NCBI GenBank assembly: GCA_018381235.1
Contig: JAGZSF010000014.1
Location: forward strand, 10,743 to 74,742
DNA from: Collinsella sp.
GTDB lineage: Bacteria > Actinomycetota > Coriobacteriia > Coriobacteriales > Coriobacteriaceae
DNA: 64,000 nt
Direction of reading: 5' to 3'
Part shown: positions 44,245 through 53,083 of the stretch, in pieces
Position numbering within the stretch: the first letter of the stretch is position 1
Layout of the letters: each line of letters begins with the position of its first letter
Made by a program: the position numbers and the translations under genes
The notes under the pieces: generated by a model
The model's input: only the letters and a program-made list of their open reading frames with translations
What the model was told of the DNA's origin: nothing
Database searches by the model: none

Positions 44245-47200
44245 CTACACGTCCCTCCTTACAAACGTTCCTTCGTGGTTATACGAGCAGCGCGCATGCG
44301 CGGCCTGAGCCGACGCCGGGTCGACGGCGGCAACGTTGCCCGCCTCGAGCTCGCGCAGGCGCTCGGCGATGTCGGCCTCCACGCGATCGAGCAGGGCATC
44401 GAAGTCCATGCTGCCGCCCTCGCCCGGGAAGCCCTTCTTGAGGCCCGGGATGCGACCGTCACCGCGCTCTTCCTCGAGCAACTCGGCGCTCGCCGCACCG
44501 CGCAGCGCGGGCTTGCCGCCCTTGGTCGAAAAATAGAGCGCTGCACGGGTATCCAAGCCCAGTGCCCGACGCATGGCCTGCGCGTAGATGAGCGTTTGGG
44601 TATGGGGCGGCAGCCAGCGCGGGTCGTCGATGGGAGCCTCGCCCGTCTCCTCGTCACGCACCGTGGGGTCGGCAAGCTTAAACTCCTCGACACCCGAACG
44701 ATGCTTGTAGTCGATTACCACGGCGCGATTCTCGGCATCCACATCTACGCGGTCGATGCGCCCGCCGAGCGGCCAACCGGCATACTCGACCTGGAGCTCG
44801 TTGAACGCAAACTCCAGGTAGCGCGGGGCAAAGGGGGCAAGTGCCTCGGACTCGTAGGCAAGCACACCCTCCAGCTGCGGCAAGATCTCGGCCACCTGGC
44901 GTTCCTCCACCGCAGAGAGCGGCACCAGCGGGCCCTCCGTGCCGCGCTTGCCGGCGTGCTCGGCCAACGTCTCGTCAAAGACCTCGTGCAGCAGCTCCTG
45001 TGCGCGCGGCAGATTCTCGGGCGTCACGCGCTCCATGCCCTCTTGGGGCAGACGGGCATGCAGATGCTCCAGCACGTCGTGGACAAAGTTGCCCTTTTCC
45101 ATGTTGCCAAAGCCCGCGTCGATCGACTGGGGCTTCACGCGGTACGAGACGAACCAGCATAGCGGGCAGGTCGAATAGGCCTCGATCTGCGAGGCGGACG
45201 TCAGACGCGGCACGAGCGGCGCGTCCTCACCCTCGCCATCGCGACGGCGCAGGACCAAATACGGCACGGCCTCGGCACTCAGATGCTGAGGGGCTTCACA
45301 GGTCACGCGCTCGCGCTTGAGGCCTTCACCTGCCGCGGGATCAAAGTCGGCGATGATATCGCCCTCGCCCACGCGCATGGGCTTGGCAGCGCCAGCGGCC
45401 TCGGCATGTGCCCACAGCTCGGTCCATACGGCTGCCGGGTAACACTCGCGTGCCTGGCGATCGTGCGTCACACGGGCGAGCGCGACCGGACCGCTCGCCG
45501 CCTGCATCGCACGGCCAAAGCGCACGCGCAGCAGGGCAGCGGGCTCCAAAGACACGCCGTCGCGGCGCAGCTCGGCTGTCAACGTGGCAAGCGGGCCCTC
45601 TTCGTGCGAAAGCGGATAGCTGTCCAGGTCGACATCGGCAAACAGCACGGCATCGTAGCTGCCAGGGCGAAGAACCGACGCATCGGCAAGCGACGCGAAG
45701 CGCACTTGTGCTCGTGGTGTGCGATCGACCTCATAGGTCTCGTAATCGTAGGCGGTACTGCGCTTGTCCACCTTGGTTCGAACGCCGTCGAGAACCGGCA
45801 CGGTCGCGGCCTGCGACACGTCGAGCGCGCGAGCATCGTTCATAAGGATGTCGATGGCATGGCGCAGCAAAGCCGTCTCTGCCTGGCGACGGGCCTGGCC
45901 GTCAAGGCCGCCTAGAGCGCGATCGGGCAACGCCTCGGCAACGGCAAGCATGGCCTTAAGCGCCGTCACGGGCTTGTCACGCCACAGCGCCTGGAACACG
46001 TCCGAGACCACACACGGTACGTTCTTAAACCAGTTATCGTCGCTCGTCGCCTTGCGCGCGCCCCTCACCTGGCCCTGAACGCTCTGCAGCAGGCTCTTGA
46101 CGCCCGCGGTAGTCTTGCTGCGCGAGAGACGCATATTCTTATCGAAGGTACGGGCATTGACGGCATCAGCGCCCGAAAGCGGACTGTAGATCCAGTCGGT
46201 AAGCTCCGGCGCGGGCCACCACTCAGTCTTGGAAGCGGTGCCCTCGTCGGCGGCTTTCATACGCTCGATCAGGTTGGCGAGCGCCGTAAACTGCCTGCCC
46301 GCGATGGACTGGGAAAACGCCGTGAACTCAGTCGTCTCGGCCGCAATGTGACGCGCCGCCAAACGGGCGGCGAGCTCGCCGAACAGCTGGGGTGCCCGGG
46401 CAGAAACGACGAGCACGCGCACGGGGTCGGCGGGCGTTGCAGTAGCTTTATCGGCCTTGGACTCCTTGTGCGCTTTCACCAACTTATCGATGGCGTCCGC
46501 ATAGACATGAGCACGGGCATGGGGGCCGGCGACCTCAATAAAGGCAGGCTGAGCGGCGGCCCCGCAAGCGACATCAGACGCGACGGCGTCCTCCCCCAGC
46601 GGCGCGATCTCAAACAGCACACCGCGGGCATCAAATGCCGTGGCAAGCTCCTCGCGCATCGCCGCCTGCTCGCGGGCAAGCAGCACGACGACCTCTCCCC
46701 CATTGTTCGCCACGGCAGACAGCAGCTCGAGTAGACCGTGCGTAAACGACGTGGTACCGCGCACGCATACGGCGCGGGCGCACGCCGGCAGGCTATCGGC
46801 CAGGGCACCGGCCATAATGTCGGCTGCCTCGCAGGGCTCGACCATATCTCGACGGTCCAAACCGCTCGCATAGGCGCTCAACAGCTCGAACACGCGGGCC
46901 TCAGCGTCGCTTTTGGGCTCGGGCTGAGCGACGGCATCGCGGCAGCGTTCGTCGCCCGTCCCCGCCACGCCAGGCAACACATCGCGGGCCATGCGCGAAA
47001 GCATGCGTACCGTGCCTTGGCTGCGCGAGAGCGGCTGCAAAGCAGCGTCGTCGCGGCGGTCGATCATGTCCGAGAACAGCATCTGGCGCTGCAGGTTGTC
47101 GACGAAATCGCGCCCGTCGCCCAAAAGCTCCCAAAGCGAGCGAAGCCACGACGAAGGCGTCTTGTAGTCGATACCCAGTGAAACCCCGGCTTCCGCCGCA

Positions 47201-47343
47201 TCATGACGGCACAGGTCGAGCTCGGCAAACGTTGGTGCCAGCAACACGGCACGCCCGTGACGGGCAATAAGGTCGGCAAGCAGCGCCGACTCGGCATCGC
47301 TCAAATCCGTGCCGGCATTGGTGGTATAGATTCGAACAGGCAT
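44245..47343 (-). CDS. addB: AddB-like nuclease/inactive helicase subunit
   Basis: 1032 residues. The C-terminal nuclease shows EAYSTCPLCWFVSYR, GNFVHDVLEHLH and VVIDYKHRSG (Asp-Tyr-Lys active site). The N-terminal half is divergent helicase-like and lacks a clear Walker A, as in AddB. AddB's final iron-sulfur cysteines are largely missing: the last motif reads CSYNHEGTF, with one of three Cys. It pairs with AddA in end resection. ATG 47343 precedes MPVRIYTTNAGT, a fitting AddB start. Confidence 0.85.
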   Translation of the reverse strand: MPVRIYTTNAGTDLSDAESALLADLIARHGRAVLLAPTFAELDLCRHDAAEAGVSLGIDYKTPSSWLRSLWELLGDGRDFVDNLQRQMLFSDMIDRRDDAALQPLSRSQGTVRMLSRMARDVLPGVAGTGDERCRDAVAQPEPKSDAEARVFELLSAYASGLDRRDMVEPCEAADIMAGALADSLPACARAVCVRGTTSFTHGLLELLSAVANNGGEVVVLLAREQAAMREELATAFDARGVLFEIAPLGEDAVASDVACGAAAQPAFIEVAGPHARAHVYADAIDKLVKAHKESKADKATATPADPVRVLVVSARAPQLFGELAARLAARHIAAETTEFTAFSQSIAGRQFTALANLIERMKAADEGTASKTEWWPAPELTDWIYSPLSGADAVNARTFDKNMRLSRSKTTAGVKSLLQSVQGQVRGARKATSDDNWFKNVPCVVSDVFQALWRDKPVTALKAMLAVAEALPDRALGGLDGQARRQAETALLRHAIDILMNDARALDVSQAATVPVLDGVRTKVDKRSTAYDYETYEVDRTPRAQVRFASLADASVLRPGSYDAVLFADVDLDSYPLSHEEGPLATLTAELRRDGVSLEPAALLRVRFGRAMQAASGPVALARVTHDRQARECYPAAVWTELWAHAEAAGAAKPMRVGEGDIIADFDPAAGEGLKRERVTCEAPQHLSAEAVPYLVLRRRDGEGEDAPLVPRLTSASQIEAYSTCPLCWFVSYRVKPQSIDAGFGNMEKGNFVHDVLEHLHARLPQEGMERVTPENLPRAQELLHEVFDETLAEHAGKRGTEGPLVPLSAVEERQVAEILPQLEGVLAYESEALAPFAPRYLEFAFNELQVEYAGWPLGGRIDRVDVDAENRAVVIDYKHRSGVEEFKLADPTVRDEETGEAPIDDPRWLPPHTQTLIYAQAMRRALGLDTRAALYFSTKGGKPALRGAASAELLEEERGDGRIPGLKKGFPGEGGSMDFDALLDRVEADIAERLRELEAGNVAAVDPASAQAAHARCSYNHEGTFVRRDV

Positions 47344-47476
47344 GGTCCTCCGCTCAAACCGTTCGCAATAATCAATGCATCCATCCTACCCGCCCAAGCG
47401 GACACATTGCCACCGCAGTTCCATCTTTTGGTACAAAGCAACCTGAACCCAACGCACCAGCCGATTGCAGGCATAT

Positions 47477-47501
47477 AAAAACCGCCCCCGGAGGGACGGT
47501 T
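47477..47501 (-). terminator. Terminator after the TrpR-like gene
   Basis: On the minus strand AACCGTCCCTCCGGGGGCGG folds with CCGT/GCGG-type arms, followed by TTTTT (plus 47477-47481). Confidence 0.7.
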
Positions 47502-47527
47502 CTTCGTAATTCAATGTTGTCGCTGGC

Positions 47528-47827
47528 CTACTCGCCATCCTCCAACTTAATGAGGATCTTGCGGTAGCCACCGTACTCGCCGTTCAGCGCCTTTGAAACG
47601 CGGCTCACCGTGGTGGACGAAGCGCCGGTACGGGCCTGAACCTCAACATAAGGCTCGCCCTCGTCCAAATAGCGCGCAACCTGCAAACGCTGAGAAAGGT
47701 CGCAAATCTCGCGCGGCGTGCAGATATCGGTCAAAAACGCTTGGATATCCTTCTCGTCGTCCAAAAGGCTAAATGCGTGGACCAGCTGCTTGACATCAGG
47801 CTTGTCAAACATGTTCTCGATATTCAT
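47528..47827 (-). CDS. TrpR-like YerC/YecD family DNA-binding protein
   Basis: 99 residues. The TrpR/YerC fold is clear: FLTDICTPREICDLSQRL, then the helix-turn-helix YVEVQARTGASSTTVSRVSKAL. YerC/YecD proteins are small transcription factors of the Trp-repressor clan; their ligands are mostly unknown. A -10-like TACACT (plus 47933-47938) with TTGTCG 19 bp upstream may be its promoter, weakly. It has its own terminator. Confidence 0.92.
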   Translation of the reverse strand: MNIENMFDKPDVKQLVHAFSLLDDEKDIQAFLTDICTPREICDLSQRLQVARYLDEGEPYVEVQARTGASSTTVSRVSKALNGEYGGYRKILIKLEDGE

Positions 47828-48151
47828 CGATCACCGCCAAACCCGCCAAAAGGCATCGAAGTTGATACTGACATCGGGCATCGTTCACCCGTTCTATGCA
47901 ATAGGGCAACGCCTGTGGCTTTTGCCCGTAGCAGTGTAGCACACCACCAAACTAAAGCGACAAGACTCTCTGCCAGCGGCGCGTTTTTCAGGACGAACGC
48001 CGTTTAGAAACCATATGCGCACGTAAGCTCCACGAATATTTGAGACAATGGGCGCCCAAACACCGCGGCGCGCCCGCGCAACCATCCAGGTCGCCGCCGT
48101 AAGCCGCTTCACGCGACGCCAGCAATCCCGGCGCAAGAAAGGATTCACGCC
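47828..48151. other. Divergent gap, promoter region
   Basis: 324 bp between the TrpR-like gene and the small membrane protein gene. It holds a perfect 10-bp palindrome TGGGCGCCCA at 48049-48058, about 95 bp before 48152, and the weak minus-strand promoter noted for the TrpR-like gene. No gene seen. Confidence 0.4.
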
Positions 48152-48517
48152 ATGCGCTTTATGCTTAACTGGCTCTTCACCTCGATCGCCATCGCGATCG
48201 CCACGTTCCTCGTCCCCGGTATCCAACCCTTCGGCTTTGCCGAGACCTGGGTCTGCTTTGCCTTTGTGGGACTGTTCCTGAACATTGTCGATTCGTTCGT
48301 CAAACCGTTCCTCACGGTCATCTCGCTGCCGCTCACGATCATTACGCTGGGCATTTTCCAGCTTGTCGTCAACAGCTTTATGCTTGAGCTCGCGAGTTAC
48401 CTGTCGGTCAACCTGCTGGGCGTCGGCATCTCCATCGCCAGCTTTGGATCGGCCTTTATGGGCAGCATCCTGGTGTCCATCACGCGCAGCATCCTCGACA
48501 GCATCGCAGAGGACTAA
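48152..48517 (+). CDS. Four-helix membrane protein of the phage-holin-IV (PF04020) type
   Basis: 121 residues with about four hydrophobic helices; the family motif NIVDSFVKPFLTVISLPLTIITLGIF is intact. Despite the holin-like name, most members are ordinary chromosomal membrane proteins of unknown role. ATG 48152 follows AAAGGA at 8 nt. Own terminator 40 bp downstream; no phage genes nearby. Confidence 0.88.
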   Translation: MRFMLNWLFTSIAIAIATFLVPGIQPFGFAETWVCFAFVGLFLNIVDSFVKPFLTVISLPLTIITLGIFQLVVNSFMLELASYLSVNLLGVGISIASFGSAFMGSILVSITRSILDSIAED

Positions 48518-48557
48518 AACGGCCATTCCGGCCGTGTCCGTCTCAACAGCCCAAAAC

Positions 48558-48595
48558 GAAGGCCGCCCATCGCAAAAATGGGCGGCCTTCTTATT
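48558..48595 (+). terminator. Terminator after the small membrane protein
   Basis: GAAGGCCGCCCAT (48558-48570) and ATGGGCGGCCTTC (48578-48590) form a perfect 13-bp stem followed by TTATTT. Confidence 0.9.
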
Positions 48596-48658
48596 TGCCA
48601 AGTCTCAAAGGGCGAGAAAATCTACCATTTCCACCCCGTCCCCAAATGCAGGTGTGGG

Positions 48659-49087
48659 TTAGATGACGTAGTCGTAGCCATGGTTGGGAGCGACAAGTTG
48701 ATCGAGCGTCACACCGTCGAGGTAGTCGTTGATGAGCTTGTCCAGGTTCTTCCACACGTCGAGCGTGGGGCACTCATCCGAACGCGAGCAGCCCTTGCAG
48801 TCGCCATCCAGGCAGGCGACCGGCGCCAGACTGCCCTCGGTCAGGCGCAAGATCTCGCCCACCGTGTATTGCTCGGGCGGGCGCGTGAGCACATAGCCGC
48901 CGCCCTTGCCGCGCATGCCCGAGAGCATGTTGGCGCGCACGAGCGTAGCCAAAATGTTCTCGAGATATTTCTCGGAAATCCCCTGTCGCGCCGCGATCTC
49001 TTTGAGCGGGATGCGACCGGCTGCCTGGTGCTCGGCCAGATCGACCATAACGCGCAGGGCATATCTGCCCTTAGTAGAAACCAACAT
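48659..49087 (-). CDS. Rrf2 family transcriptional regulator with Cys cluster
   Basis: 142 residues. The N-terminal winged helix-turn-helix is typical (TKGRYALRVMVDLAEH, IAARQGISEKYLENIL, GGYVLTRPPEQ). After about residue 90 comes ACLDGDCKGCSRSDECPT, with four cysteines spaced x4, x2, x5, suited to an iron-sulfur cluster as in IscR-type members. CymR-type members instead sense cysteine metabolism without a cluster. It faces cysK across 253 bp, so it probably controls cysK, itself, or both. Confidence 0.92.
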   Translation of the reverse strand: MLVSTKGRYALRVMVDLAEHQAAGRIPLKEIAARQGISEKYLENILATLVRANMLSGMRGKGGGYVLTRPPEQYTVGEILRLTEGSLAPVACLDGDCKGCSRSDECPTLDVWKNLDKLINDYLDGVTLDQLVAPNHGYDYVI

Positions 49088-49204
49088 GTATAGTGCTGCC
49101 TTTCGGTCATTTAGTCCGTAGAAATTCTAGCCGAAAAATTGGTTTTGAAAATACCCGTTCCGGTCAAGATGGTTAATCGACTCGTAATAATCTTCTATTT
49201 CCTA

Positions 49205-49233
49205 TTGCGTTACTAGGCTTTAGTGTCTACTAT
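49205..49233 (+). promoter_or_regulatory. Candidate cysK promoter
   Basis: TTGCGT (49205-49210), 17-bp spacer, TACTAT (49228-49233) is a good sigma-A-like promoter about 110 bp before cysK. The intervening leader is AT-rich and has ACGGT-containing repeats; an Rrf2 site may lie here but cannot be fixed by eye. Confidence 0.55.
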
Positions 49234-49340
49234 GCTTGCCAACAGCAAAACGAACAACCTATACGGTTTGTGGGTTTATCTGCTACACACACCGTAAAAC
49301 CACACGGTATCCAGTCATTTGAACACTTTGGAGGTTCACC

Positions 49341-50279
49341 ATGAGCAACGTTTACACGTCCATCGATCAGCTTATCGGCCATACCCCGCTTCTGGAGCTC
49401 ACTCACTTTGAGGCCGATGAGGACCTCAAGGCCCGCGTGCTCGTCAAGCTGGAATACTTCAACCCCGCCGGCTCCGTCAAAGACCGCGTCGCCAAGAACA
49501 TGATCGACGAGGCCGAGAAGGCCGGCAAGCTCGTGCGCGGTGGCGACTACACCATCATCGAGCCCACGAGCGGCAACACCGGCGTCGGCATCGCCTCGGT
49601 GGCGGCGGCTCGCGGCTACAAGGTGATCATCACCATGCCCGAGACCATGTCCGTGGAGCGCCGCAAGCTTATGCAGGCATATGGCGCACAGCTCGTGCTC
49701 ACCGACGGTTCCAAGGGCATGAAGGGCGCCATCGCCAAGGCCGAGGAGCTGCAGAAGGAGACCCCCAACAGCATTATCGCCGGCCAGTTTGTGAACCCCG
49801 CCAACCCCGCCATCCACAAGGCCACGACCGGCCCCGAAATCTGGGATGACACCGACGGCGAGGTCGACATCTTCGTCGCCGGCGTTGGAACCGGCGGCAC
49901 CGTGACCGGCGTGGGTGAGTTCCTCAAGGAGCAGAACCCCGAGATTCAGGTCGTCGCCGTTGAGCCCGCCACTTCCCCGGTGCTCTCTAAGGGCCAAGCC
50001 GGCCCGCACAAGATCCAGGGTATCGGCGCCGGCTTTGTGCCCGACGTCCTCGACACCCAGGTCTATGACGAGATCATCCCCGTCGAGAACGACGACGCCT
50101 TTGCGACCGGCCGCGCCGTGGGCCACAAGGAGGGCGTGCTCGTGGGCATTTCGTCCGGCGCCGCCGTGTGGGCCGCGCTGCAGCTGGCCAAGCGCCCCGA
50201 GAACGAGGGGAAGACCATCGTGGCCCTGCTTGCCGACACCGGCGAGCGTTACCTGTCCACGGCACTGTTCCAGGACTAA
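49341..50279 (+). CDS. cysK: Cysteine synthase A (O-acetylserine sulfhydrylase)
   Basis: 312 residues. PLP enzyme that makes cysteine from O-acetylserine and sulfide. The PLP Lys lies in NPAGSVKDRVA (about residue 45), with PTSGNTGVGIAS and the GTGGTVTGVGEFL phosphate loop, and ISSGAA near the C-terminus. ATG 49341 follows GGAGG at about 6 nt. It sits opposite an Rrf2 regulator and is followed by a strong terminator before mnmA, so mnmA has at least partly its own promoter. Confidence 0.97.
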   Translation: MSNVYTSIDQLIGHTPLLELTHFEADEDLKARVLVKLEYFNPAGSVKDRVAKNMIDEAEKAGKLVRGGDYTIIEPTSGNTGVGIASVAAARGYKVIITMPETMSVERRKLMQAYGAQLVLTDGSKGMKGAIAKAEELQKETPNSIIAGQFVNPANPAIHKATTGPEIWDDTDGEVDIFVAGVGTGGTVTGVGEFLKEQNPEIQVVAVEPATSPVLSKGQAGPHKIQGIGAGFVPDVLDTQVYDEIIPVENDDAFATGRAVGHKEGVLVGISSGAAVWAALQLAKRPENEGKTIVALLADTGERYLSTALFQD

Positions 50280-50392
50280 GGGCCTGTCGCCCATAGGTTG
50301 AGCCCACGGACGAGCCGGTCTCCTCTCTCCCGGCAGCCTGAGCCCATCCAATCAGGGTGTCCCACGAGACGTCCGAACTTGCTACAATGTCT

Positions 50393-50431
50393 GCGGCGCG
50401 GAACCAGCCTCCCGCGCCGCTTTTCTTTTTT
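50393..50431 (+). terminator. Terminator between cysK and mnmA
   Basis: GCGGCGCGG (50393-50401) pairs with CCGCGCCGC (50412-50420), followed by TTTTCTTTTTT. A TACAAT -10-like sequence at 50383-50388 lies just before it, so an mnmA transcript might start here and carry the hairpin in its leader. Confidence 0.85.
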
Positions 50432-50460
50432 GGCCACATGCCACCAAGGAGAACCTCCCC

Positions 50461-51561
50461 ATGCACAACAAGCGCGTGCTCGTCGCCATGAGCGGCGGCG
50501 TCGATTCCAGCGTGACCGCGTACCTGCTCAAAAGCCAGGGCTACGAATGCGTCGGCGCCACCATGCGCCTCACCTGCCCCGCGCCCGATCCCGTCACGGG
50601 CATGAGTAAGGTCGACCGCGACATCGCCGATGCAAAGGCTGTCGCCGAGCGCCTGGGGATGCCCCACCATGTGCTCGACCTGCAGCAGGCCTTCGACCGC
50701 AACGTTATCGAGCGCTTCGTGACCGCCTATCAGGAGGGGCTGACGCCCAACCCGTGCATCATCTGCAACCGACATATTAAGTTTGGCGCGCTGCTCGATG
50801 CGGCACTCGATATGGGCTGCGACTACATCGCCACAGGTCACTACGCCAAAACGAGCCAGGCGTCCGACGGCACCTGGCAGCTGCATCGCGGCGAAGACCC
50901 CAAAAAGGACCAGAGCTACTTTTTGTATTCGCTCACGCAGGAGCGGCTGTCGCGCACAATCTTTCCGCTGGCCGGGCTGGACAAAGAGCGCGACGTGCGC
51001 CGCATTGCCGCCGAGCAGGGCTTCATCAACGCCAAAAAGGCCGAGAGCGAGGATATCTGCTTTATCGCGGACGGCGACTACGCGGGCTATATCGAGCGCC
51101 GCTGCGGACATCCCGCTGCACCGGGCGACATTGTGTGGCGCGACGGCAGCATGGTCGGGCGCCACAACGGTGCGCTGCGCTACACCATCGGTCAGCGCAA
51201 AGGCCTGGGCGTCGCGATGGCGCATCCCGTGTACGTAACGGGCGTCGACACCGCCAACAACACCGTGCATCTGGGCGAGGCCGAGGACCTAACGGCCACA
51301 GCACTCACGGCCGACGACTGGATCTGGAGCGCCCCTGCCGACCGCATGGAGGCAGAACTCGATGCCGGCGGCATTCGCGTGGGCGCCAAGTACCGCTACC
51401 GTCAGAAAGACCAGGCAGCAACCCTTACGCGCGGCGAAGACGGGCAAATGCTGCTAACTTTTGACGAGCCGCAGCGCGCCATCGCCCCCGGCCAGGCTGT
51501 CGTCGTCTACCGCGGCGACGTCGTCCTCGGCGGCGGCACCGTTACGGCAGCCATCAGGTAG
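50461..51561 (+). CDS. mnmA: tRNA-uridine 2-sulfurtransferase MnmA
   Basis: 366 residues. It adds sulfur to the wobble uridine of tRNA Lys/Glu/Gln using sulfur relayed from a cysteine desulfurase. The PP-loop AMSGGVDSSV (about residue 10), the first catalytic Cys in NPCIICNRHIKF (about 100) and second Cys in SEDICFIADGDY (about 200) are all in place. ATG 50461 follows AAGGAG at good distance. Normal length. It follows cysK but is separated by a terminator. Confidence 0.97.
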   Translation: MHNKRVLVAMSGGVDSSVTAYLLKSQGYECVGATMRLTCPAPDPVTGMSKVDRDIADAKAVAERLGMPHHVLDLQQAFDRNVIERFVTAYQEGLTPNPCIICNRHIKFGALLDAALDMGCDYIATGHYAKTSQASDGTWQLHRGEDPKKDQSYFLYSLTQERLSRTIFPLAGLDKERDVRRIAAEQGFINAKKAESEDICFIADGDYAGYIERRCGHPAAPGDIVWRDGSMVGRHNGALRYTIGQRKGLGVAMAHPVYVTGVDTANNTVHLGEAEDLTATALTADDWIWSAPADRMEAELDAGGIRVGAKYRYRQKDQAATLTRGEDGQMLLTFDEPQRAIAPGQAVVVYRGDVVLGGGTVTAAIR

Positions 51562-51569
51562 CCGCGGGA

Positions 51570-52943
51570 TTATCGCCGCACGTGTCGAAGCACTCCAACA
51601 GCAGCATTCACCTCGATAACGCGACGCCCGAGGCCGCGGCAAATGGCCTCGAGTCGACCCTCCGCCGTCGCCCATTCGCTCTGCGAAAGAATCTCGATCG
51701 CCTCATCAACAAATCCGTTGAGTCGTGTTGAATCGAACCAATCGAGCGAGTCCGCAAGCGCCAGCTGGACGGAAGGGTCGGGCCCAAACGGCTTAGCGGA
51801 AAACCCAAACTCCCCAGCTGCGAGCACGGCAGTTGATACGTTGTACCACAGGCAGTTGCCGCTATCGAACAGCGGAGCAGGTTTTATCTCCAGGGTGTCG
51901 ACATTGCGGATAATGCCGAAGTTTCGCCAATGGCGGTCGCTGTTGGCCAAAAGGGCATCGCAGATAATCATCTGCGACATAGACCTTCTCACAGCGGCCT
52001 CATCGACACCATGCTTACCAAGGAAGCGACAGTATCGGTCGTACGTCGAGCTTCCTCGCTGGCCGCCAAGGGCGTTCTTAACGTAAACAGCCGGAACATA
52101 TTCCTCGCGGCCATCAAGAAAGTCGTCGCACAGACACACAGGGCCATCGAACATCCGCTCAACCGTATAAGGAACAAACTCGCCCTCCGACAGCAAGCGA
52201 CGATGTAGAGCCGTTGCAACCGCCTCGTTAAAGGGACGTTGATCGTCCATCCCGCACCCTTTAGCCAAAACGCGAATGTCGTTTCGAATCATCCACGATT
52301 TAGGGAGCTCGCCCTCGGACGTGTTATCCGGATTTTTAAGACCGATGCCTTCCAGCCAACCCGAACGCTCTTCGGGCGCCGATCGCTCAAATTCGTTCTC
52401 AAAATAATTGATGTTTTGCCATTTGAGTTCGGCGCAATCGGCCGGCCGCAGCCAATAACAATCCGAAAGCGAGAGGCCCAGGCACCGAACCGGAGCCTCA
52501 ATGCCGCTGACAATCCCCAGCTCGCGGTAGCGCGAGATAAGCCCAGGGCGAACATCGGGTACCGACCGATGCCCCCACCACGCGTTGAGCTCCCGCTTAT
52601 TCACCGTTGGAGAAGAGCTCGAGCATGTGCCAAACGGCATTCGTTGCGTATCGAGAACCTCGGCGATTTCGAAGGAAAACTCGCGCGTCGGATCAAACGA
52701 AACACGTGCAACCTCGTAATCGGCGGACATCAGCGTAAACTTGCGCCCCACATCGGCCGCAGGACGGCGTCCACGTTTGCGGACCTTTTGATAAGCGACC
52801 GCAGAATCATACTCAACCATCTTCCGTCCGCCCACAATATCGCACGCGAGCGTTCCCGATGCGGCAAGTTGAGATATGCGGGCTTTCGTAACGCCCAACA
52901 GGCGGGCAGCATCACCCATAGACAAGTACTCAGATGTATCCAT
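51570..52943 (-). CDS. Fusion of excisionase-type HTH and HipA-like kinase
   Basis: 457 residues. N-terminal helix-turn-helix (YLSMGDAARLLGVTKARISQL, residues 5-60) of excisionase/MerR type. A HipA/CtkA-like kinase domain follows: LGLSLSDCYWL, the lysine strand RVLAKG, NEAVATAL, the catalytic loop LLANSDRHWRNFG and the metal Asp in LFDSGN. HipA kinases modify translation factors or tRNA synthetases and give growth arrest; normally HipB, a separate HTH protein, controls them. Here DNA binding and kinase are in one chain and no antitoxin gene is adjacent. ATG 52943 is chosen by GAGGTG upstream. Confidence 0.8.
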   Translation of the reverse strand: MDTSEYLSMGDAARLLGVTKARISQLAASGTLACDIVGGRKMVEYDSAVAYQKVRKRGRRPAADVGRKFTLMSADYEVARVSFDPTREFSFEIAEVLDTQRMPFGTCSSSSPTVNKRELNAWWGHRSVPDVRPGLISRYRELGIVSGIEAPVRCLGLSLSDCYWLRPADCAELKWQNINYFENEFERSAPEERSGWLEGIGLKNPDNTSEGELPKSWMIRNDIRVLAKGCGMDDQRPFNEAVATALHRRLLSEGEFVPYTVERMFDGPVCLCDDFLDGREEYVPAVYVKNALGGQRGSSTYDRYCRFLGKHGVDEAAVRRSMSQMIICDALLANSDRHWRNFGIIRNVDTLEIKPAPLFDSGNCLWYNVSTAVLAAGEFGFSAKPFGPDPSVQLALADSLDWFDSTRLNGFVDEAIEILSQSEWATAEGRLEAICRGLGRRVIEVNAAVGVLRHVRR

Positions 52944-53022
52944 ACGCCGCATCACCTCGTTAAGTATTCCAAACGTAAAGTTAATTAGTTACATACAGCA
53001 TAATACTAAACAGACTGAAGCG

Positions 53023-53048
53023 AAAAAAGGCCCGAGCAATCGGGCCTT
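53023..53048 (-). terminator. Terminator of the M42 peptidase gene
   Basis: On the minus strand AAGGCCCGA pairs with TCGGGCCTT (plus 53040-53048 and 53027-53035), followed by TTTTTT. Confidence 0.88.
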
Positions 53049-53083
53049 AGAGCAATTGGTCAGCCGAGTCGCAAGCTGCTCCT

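Noticed and set aside
48152..48517. Evidence of a prophage from a holin-type protein
   Set aside because: PF04020-type proteins are ordinary chromosomal genes here; no other phage gene is near.
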